From: Gammaproteobacteria bacterium
Lineage (GTDB): Bacteria > Pseudomonadota > Gammaproteobacteria > Pseudomonadales > Azotimanducaceae
NCBI GenBank assembly: GCA_009843635.1
Contig: VYDB01000040.1
Span: 1 to 64,000 of the forward strand
DNA length: 64,000 bases
Reading direction: 5' to 3'
Both the position numbers and the translations under genes were made by a program. The notes below the pieces were generated by a model, which was given only the letters and a program-made list of their open reading frames with translations, made no database searches and was not told where the DNA came from. Of the stretch, positions 60,962 to 64,000 are shown one piece after another. Numbering within the stretch: position 1 is the first letter of the stretch; each line of letters begins with the position of its first letter.

Positions 60962-62580
60962 GTGCCGAACTCCTTGGTGCCTTCCACTTTGTTGTTGTAG
61001 GCGGCCGACAGCGACAGGGCAATGACGATGCGTGTGTCGCGCGGATCGATCATGCCGTCGTCGGAGACCCGGGAGGTGGCGAACAGGCCCTTGGAACGCT
61101 CCTCGGCCCAGTGCTCGGCGATGGCCGCCCGCTTGGCGTCGGCCTCCTCGTCGAACTCGATGCCCCGGCGCTTGGCGGCGGCGCGCCCGACGATGCTCAT
61201 GACGCCCGCCATCTGCTTGGGGCCCATCACGGCGATCTTGGCAAAGGGCCAGATGTAGGTGAACCGCGGCCCGAAGGCACGCCCGCTCATGCCGTAGTTG
61301 CCGGCCCCGTAGGAGGATGCGGTGATGATGCTGATGTGCGGCACCGTGGAGTTGGACACGGCGTTGATCATCTTCGAGCCATTCTTGGTGATGCCGCCCT
61401 GCTCGAAGTCGGTGCCGACGATGTAGCCGGTGATGTTGTGCAGGAACAGCAGCGGCACGTCGATCTGGTTGCACAGTTGGATGAACTGGGCGGCCTTCTC
61501 CGCCGACTCCGAAAACAAGGCGCCGTTGTTGCCCAAAATGCCGAGCGGATAGCCATGCACCCGCGCCCAGCCGCAGACTAGGGTGGGTCCATAGAGGGGC
61601 TTGAACTCCTCGAAGTAGGAGGCATCGACGATGCGGGCGATGACCTCGCGCATGTCGAACGGCGCGCGCAGGTCCTTGGAGACTAGGCCGAGCAGGTCTT
61701 CCGGGTCGTGCTTGGGCTCCTCGAAGTCGGCCTCCGGCTCCGGCCCCAATTTGCGCCAGTTCAGGTGGGCAACCACTTCCCGGCACATGCGGATGCCGTC
61801 CATTTCGTCGCGGGCCAGGTAGTCGCCCAAGCCGGAAATGCGGGTGTGCATGTCGGCGCCGCCCAGGCTTTCCTCGTCGGCGTCCTCGCCGGTGGCCATC
61901 TTCACCAAGGGCGGTCCGCCGAGAAACACCCGGGACTGGTTCTTGATGAAGATGTTGTAGTCGCTCATGCCGGGTTGGTAGGCCCCTCCGGCGGTGGAGG
62001 CGCCGAACACCAGCGAGATGGTGGGGATGCGCAGCTTCGAGAGTTCGGTGATCTCGTAGAACAGCCGCCCGGACTCTGCGAAGTGCTCGATCTCCCGCTG
62101 GATGGCCGCCTCCGGGTCGCCGTCGGCCTGGCCGCGCAGGTCCGCGCCGGCTGACTCCACGAACTGCACGTAGGGCATGCGGTTTTCACGGGCGATTTGC
62201 AGCCCCCGCATCAGCTTCTTGGCGTTAAAGGCGTTGAACGCGCCGGCCCTCACCGAGGGGTCATGGCCGAGGATGACGCACTCCACGTCCTCGATGACGC
62301 CGACACCGACCACGAATCCGGAGCCGATGGTGAACGGCGAGCGCCAAGCCGCCAGCGGGCTGATCTCCAGGAAGGGGGAGTCCCGGTCGAGAACCGCGGC
62401 GATGCGTTCGCGGATGGGCATTTTGCCCCGCGAGGCGAGCCGCGCCATCGCCTCTGGGCCGCCGCCCTTGGCGGCTTCGTCGAGCAGCGACTGAATCTCG
62501 TCGAGCGCCTCAAGCATCTCCGCCTTGTTCTGCTGAAAGGCCGCATCGCGGGTGTCCAGCCTCGTCTCCAGCACGGGCAT
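60949..62580 (-). CDS. Acyl-CoA carboxylase beta subunit (carboxyltransferase)
   Basis: A 543-residue carboxyltransferase of the methylcrotonyl/geranyl/propionyl-CoA carboxylase family. It shows RGKMPIRERIAAVLDRDSPF, the two oxyanion regions (STAGGAYQPGMSDY and ASSYGAGNYGMSGRA) and FLGGPPLVKMATGED. The latter resembles MccB/AtuC/LiuB rather than AccD. The ATG at 62580 follows GGGGAGG with perfect spacing. First gene of the operon carboxyltransferase - biotin carboxylase - esterase - crotonase - deacylase. Substrate (3-methylcrotonyl-, geranyl- or another enoyl-CoA) cannot be fixed without modelling. Confidence 0.92.
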   Translation of the reverse strand: MPVLETRLDTRDAAFQQNKAEMLEALDEIQSLLDEAAKGGGPEAMARLASRGKMPIRERIAAVLDRDSPFLEISPLAAWRSPFTIGSGFVVGVGVIEDVECVILGHDPSVRAGAFNAFNAKKLMRGLQIARENRMPYVQFVESAGADLRGQADGDPEAAIQREIEHFAESGRLFYEITELSKLRIPTISLVFGASTAGGAYQPGMSDYNIFIKNQSRVFLGGPPLVKMATGEDADEESLGGADMHTRISGLGDYLARDEMDGIRMCREVVAHLNWRKLGPEPEADFEEPKHDPEDLLGLVSKDLRAPFDMREVIARIVDASYFEEFKPLYGPTLVCGWARVHGYPLGILGNNGALFSESAEKAAQFIQLCNQIDVPLLFLHNITGYIVGTDFEQGGITKNGSKMINAVSNSTVPHISIITASSYGAGNYGMSGRAFGPRFTYIWPFAKIAVMGPKQMAGVMSIVGRAAAKRRGIEFDEEADAKRAAIAEHWAEERSKGLFATSRVSDDGMIDPRDTRIVIALSLSAAYNNKVEGTKEFGTWRM

Positions 62581-62655
62581 GCATATCCTCCCCGGGAAAG
62601 TTAGTTCTTGGAAAAGCGCGTAAACTAACAGATATCGGGCCAATCAATAAGGTTG

Positions 62656-62700
62656 CGCGACCTGACGGTCGCGTATGGAGTTTCGCGTGCGCGAAACTCC
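62656..62700 (-). repeat. REP-like hairpin element, copy C (inverse orientation)
   Basis: On the minus strand the order is as in copies A and B. First comes GGAGTTTCGC-GCAC-GCGAAACTCC (62700-62677), then CGCGACC-GTCA-GGTCGCG (62673-62656) with centre CCGTCAGG. It lies between the small basic protein gene and the carboxylase operon start, 76 bases before the operon's first ATG, and could end or protect transcripts from either side. Confidence 0.6.
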
Positions 62701-62711
62701 CCGCATGGTGT

Positions 62712-62954
62712 TTACCGCCGCCATCGCCGCCGCCGGTGCCCCCGCCCGCCCTTGGCTCTGCGGCGCTTCTTCAGCGGTGCCATCCGCCTTGCGTTGAAAT
62801 GCCTAGGCCGCGTGCGCCTGTCTTCCGTTGCTAGTGGCGTGGCCGTTTCGGTCATGGCTTGCTCAGCCGGGTCCTTCAGCAGTTCCGCCTTGGCTGCCTC
62901 GTCAAGGGGCTGGGGGATGAGTTGATGGGATGGTTGGGTGGTTGAAATCGCCAT
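62712..62954 (-). CDS. Small basic hypothetical protein (80 residues)
   Basis: An 80-residue open frame beginning MAISTTQPSHQLIPQPLDEA. The middle is acidic to neutral and the last 35 residues are very basic (RRTRPRHFNARRMAPLKKRR and a final RRRRWRR). GAGGAG lies about eight bases before its ATG, which favours translation. No family is recognised. The Arg-rich tail suggests RNA or DNA binding, but GC-rich DNA can give spurious Arg-rich frames. Flanked by copy C of the REP-like element and by the dioxygenase gene. Confidence 0.45.
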   Translation of the reverse strand: MAISTTQPSHQLIPQPLDEAAKAELLKDPAEQAMTETATPLATEDRRTRPRHFNARRMAPLKKRRRAKGGRGHRRRRWRR

Positions 62955-63068
62955 GAAGGATGCTCCTCATTCCTGTGTGGTTGGGTGCATCCATCCTTCC
63001 CGCCGGGCAAGCAGTCCGCTAGTGGAAATCTCTGCAGTGCTTGTAGGAAATTGTCCCGGCGTAGGTTG

Positions 63069-63095
63069 AAAAAGCCGGATTTAGGGGTTCCGGCT
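63069..63095 (-). terminator. Rho-independent terminator after the dioxygenase gene
   Basis: Read on the minus strand, AGCCGGA and TCCGGCT form a seven-pair stem with a nine-base loop, followed by TTTTTC. The stem begins at the gene's stop codon, so transcription would end directly after translation. It is the best intrinsic terminator in the window. Confidence 0.75.
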
Positions 63096-64000
63096 CAGTA
63101 TTTTCCCGGATAGGTGCCAAGAATCGGGCCGTGCGGTTCATAGCCCATGAGTTGGCGAATGCGTTCCGGGTAGCTGTCTGCCACCTCACGGGGAATGGCG
63201 AGGTAGTGGTTCTCCTCCTGGCGCAGCCAACCGAGGGAGTAGGTGTTGATCAAGCCCATGCGCGGTGCGTCGGAGTTGTTTGCGCCGCCGCCGTGCAGCA
63301 CGGAGCCCAAGTAGAGCAGGAGCGAGCCCTTGGCCATCACCGCCTGCACCGTGTGCTCCGTCCGGGTGCTGACGCTGCGTGGTGGGCCATGGTGGGAACC
63401 GGGCAGTACGTGCGTCGCCCCGTTTTCGGCGGTGAAGTCGTCCAGTGCCCACATGGCGCTCACCTGCAGTTCCATGCCTTGAATGCTCAAGGGGTAGATG
63501 CCGTCGTCACGATGCAGAACTTGGGCCGCTTCGCCGGGCAGGATTTCGATGCCGGTGCAGCTTCCGATCCGGTAGTTGATGCAGTGCGGCAATAGGATTT
63601 GATCGACGACGCCAAGCGTGAACGCATCGCCAATGAGTTCCGCCGAGGCGCGCGAGCGAGCCAGGATTTCGCTCAGCCTCAAGGTCTTGTAGCCCTCGAA
63701 ATCCGCGTAGTAGGCATCACCCACCGCGTCGAAGTGGGGCCGCAGTTCCTGGGCGACCCGGTCGGCGAGGGCATCGGATGCGCAGTTCTCGACGATTGCC
63801 GCCCCGGCCGCGTTCAACGCCTCGGCCACATCCCGGCTGTCATCCTGGCTTGAAAAACGGCTGATGCGCCGGGTCTTGCCATGGGCGGCGTCAAGCAGCA
63901 GGCTGAGCTGCATGGCGTGGTTTTGGCTGCCGCTCAAGTGCAGGCGTCCCTGGTAGTAGGCTTGGGCTGGGTCGGTGCGGCCGGCGCAGATCGCTGCCAA
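63095..64000 (-). CDS. Phytanoyl-CoA dioxygenase-like protein with SCP2-like N-terminal part (partial, 5' end outside)
   Basis: The visible 301 residues run to the window edge, so the N-terminus is missing. The first 40 residues ([20 protein letters not shown] and following) resemble the end of an SCP2 sterol-carrier domain. The rest is a phytanoyl-CoA dioxygenase (PhyH) domain: metal-binding [11 protein letters not shown] (H-x-D), distal His in [12 protein letters not shown] and 2-oxoglutarate Arg in [10 protein letters not shown]. The combination suggests a lipid-binding domain fused to an Fe(II)/2-oxoglutarate hydroxylase. The TTG-like first codon is not taken as a start. A terminator overlaps its stop. 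Confidence 0.82.
   Translation of the reverse strand: MAAICAGRTDPAQAYYQGRLHLSGSQNHAMQLSLLLDAAHGKTRRISRFSSQDDSRDVAEALNAAGAAIVENCASDALADRVAQELRPHFDAVGDAYYADFEGYKTLRLSEILARSRASAELIGDAFTLGVVDQILLPHCINYRIGSCTGIEILPGEAAQVLHRDDGIYPLSIQGMELQVSAMWALDDFTAENGATHVLPGSHHGPPRSVSTRTEHTVQAVMAKGSLLLYLGSVLHGGGANNSDAPRMGLINTYSLGWLRQEENHYLAIPREVADSYPERIRQLMGYEPHGPILGTYPGKY

Noticed and set aside
60962-61786. N-terminal extension of the biotin carboxylase frame to 61786
   Set aside because: It overlaps the carboxyltransferase gene and is Arg/Gly-rich without family similarity; the family N-terminus begins at 60961.
1-64000. tRNA, rRNA, CRISPR array, insertion sequence or prophage
   Set aside because: No regularly spaced direct repeats, no cloverleaf-like segments noticed, and no transposase, integrase or phage structural proteins among the translations.

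Overview
The window is GC-rich, gene-dense, single-chromosome-like bacterial DNA with many GTG and TTG starts and frequent ATGA/TGATG stop-start overlaps. The mix of genes points to a heterotrophic proteobacterium, most likely a gammaproteobacterium of marine or soil type; this is inferred from gene content, not from a marker gene. It includes an MltF-type transglycosylase, cysteinyl-tRNA synthetase, an ECF sigma factor with a TonB-like protein, several enoyl-CoA hydratases, LLM flavin oxidoreductases, phytanoyl-CoA dioxygenase and biotin-dependent acyl-CoA carboxylase. I see no rRNA, tRNA, CRISPR array, transposase or phage gene.

Layout. 1-8 kb: a site-2 protease, an enoyl-CoA hydratase, a GST-like protein, nitronate monooxygenase, MltF, a DUF3089 lipase-like protein, dihydroorotase and a RidA protein. 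8-14.3 kb: an exported methyltransferase and a giant 1798-residue subtilisin-like protease. 14.3-23 kb: a catabolic assortment (APH-like kinase, LLM oxidoreductase, unknown 375-residue protein, GPH transporter, atypical SDR, class III CoA-transferase, dimethylformamidase-like protein). 22.9-24 kb: a cytochrome c'-like lipoprotein coupled to a membrane-anchored protein. 24-30.3 kb: a minus-strand operon DUF35 - thiolase - enoyl-CoA hydratase - AtuA-like, followed by a PQQ/haem lipoprotein dehydrogenase. 30.3-31.8 kb: TonB-like, ECF sigma and probable anti-sigma. 32-37.6 kb: YbdK-type ligase, an AAA/DUF4143 ATPase with a double palindrome in its promoter, cysS, and an Asp/Asn hydroxylase-like protein. 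37.7-43.3 kb: a complete oligopeptide-type ABC importer operon. 43.3-45.7 kb: a coiled-coil membrane protein, a GNAT and a second AAA/DUF4143 ATPase, again with a perfect palindrome at its start. 45.7-54.2 kb: LLM monooxygenase, PLP decarboxylase and hydrolase, a tandem pair of nearly identical branched-chain-type binding lipoproteins, and a Tat-exported aldo/keto reductase coupled to larC. 54.2-62.6 kb: methyltransferase and a minus-strand operon of acyl-CoA carboxylase (two subunits), carboxylesterase, enoyl-CoA hydratase and D-aminoacylase. 62.7-64 kb: a small basic protein and the C-terminal part of an SCP2-phytanoyl-CoA dioxygenase fusion running off the window.

How it fits together. The carboxylase operon and the AtuA operon together hold most classes of enzyme used in leucine/acyclic-terpene (Liu/Atu) breakdown, so branched or isoprenoid acyl-CoA catabolism is a reasonable reading; the true substrate cannot be told from sequence. 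The most unusual signals are non-coding: (i) two unrelated AAA/DUF4143 ATPase genes each carry their own perfect palindrome over the promoter, and both proteins have a winged-helix segment, suggesting self-contained autoregulated modules; (ii) a three-copy family of paired hairpins (near 37.7, 54.9 and 62.7 kb) sharing a CCGT(N)AGG-centred second stem, which looks like an intergenic REP-type repeat. Several enzymes lack a canonical catalytic residue (SDR, aldo/keto reductase, dihydroorotase, thiolase).
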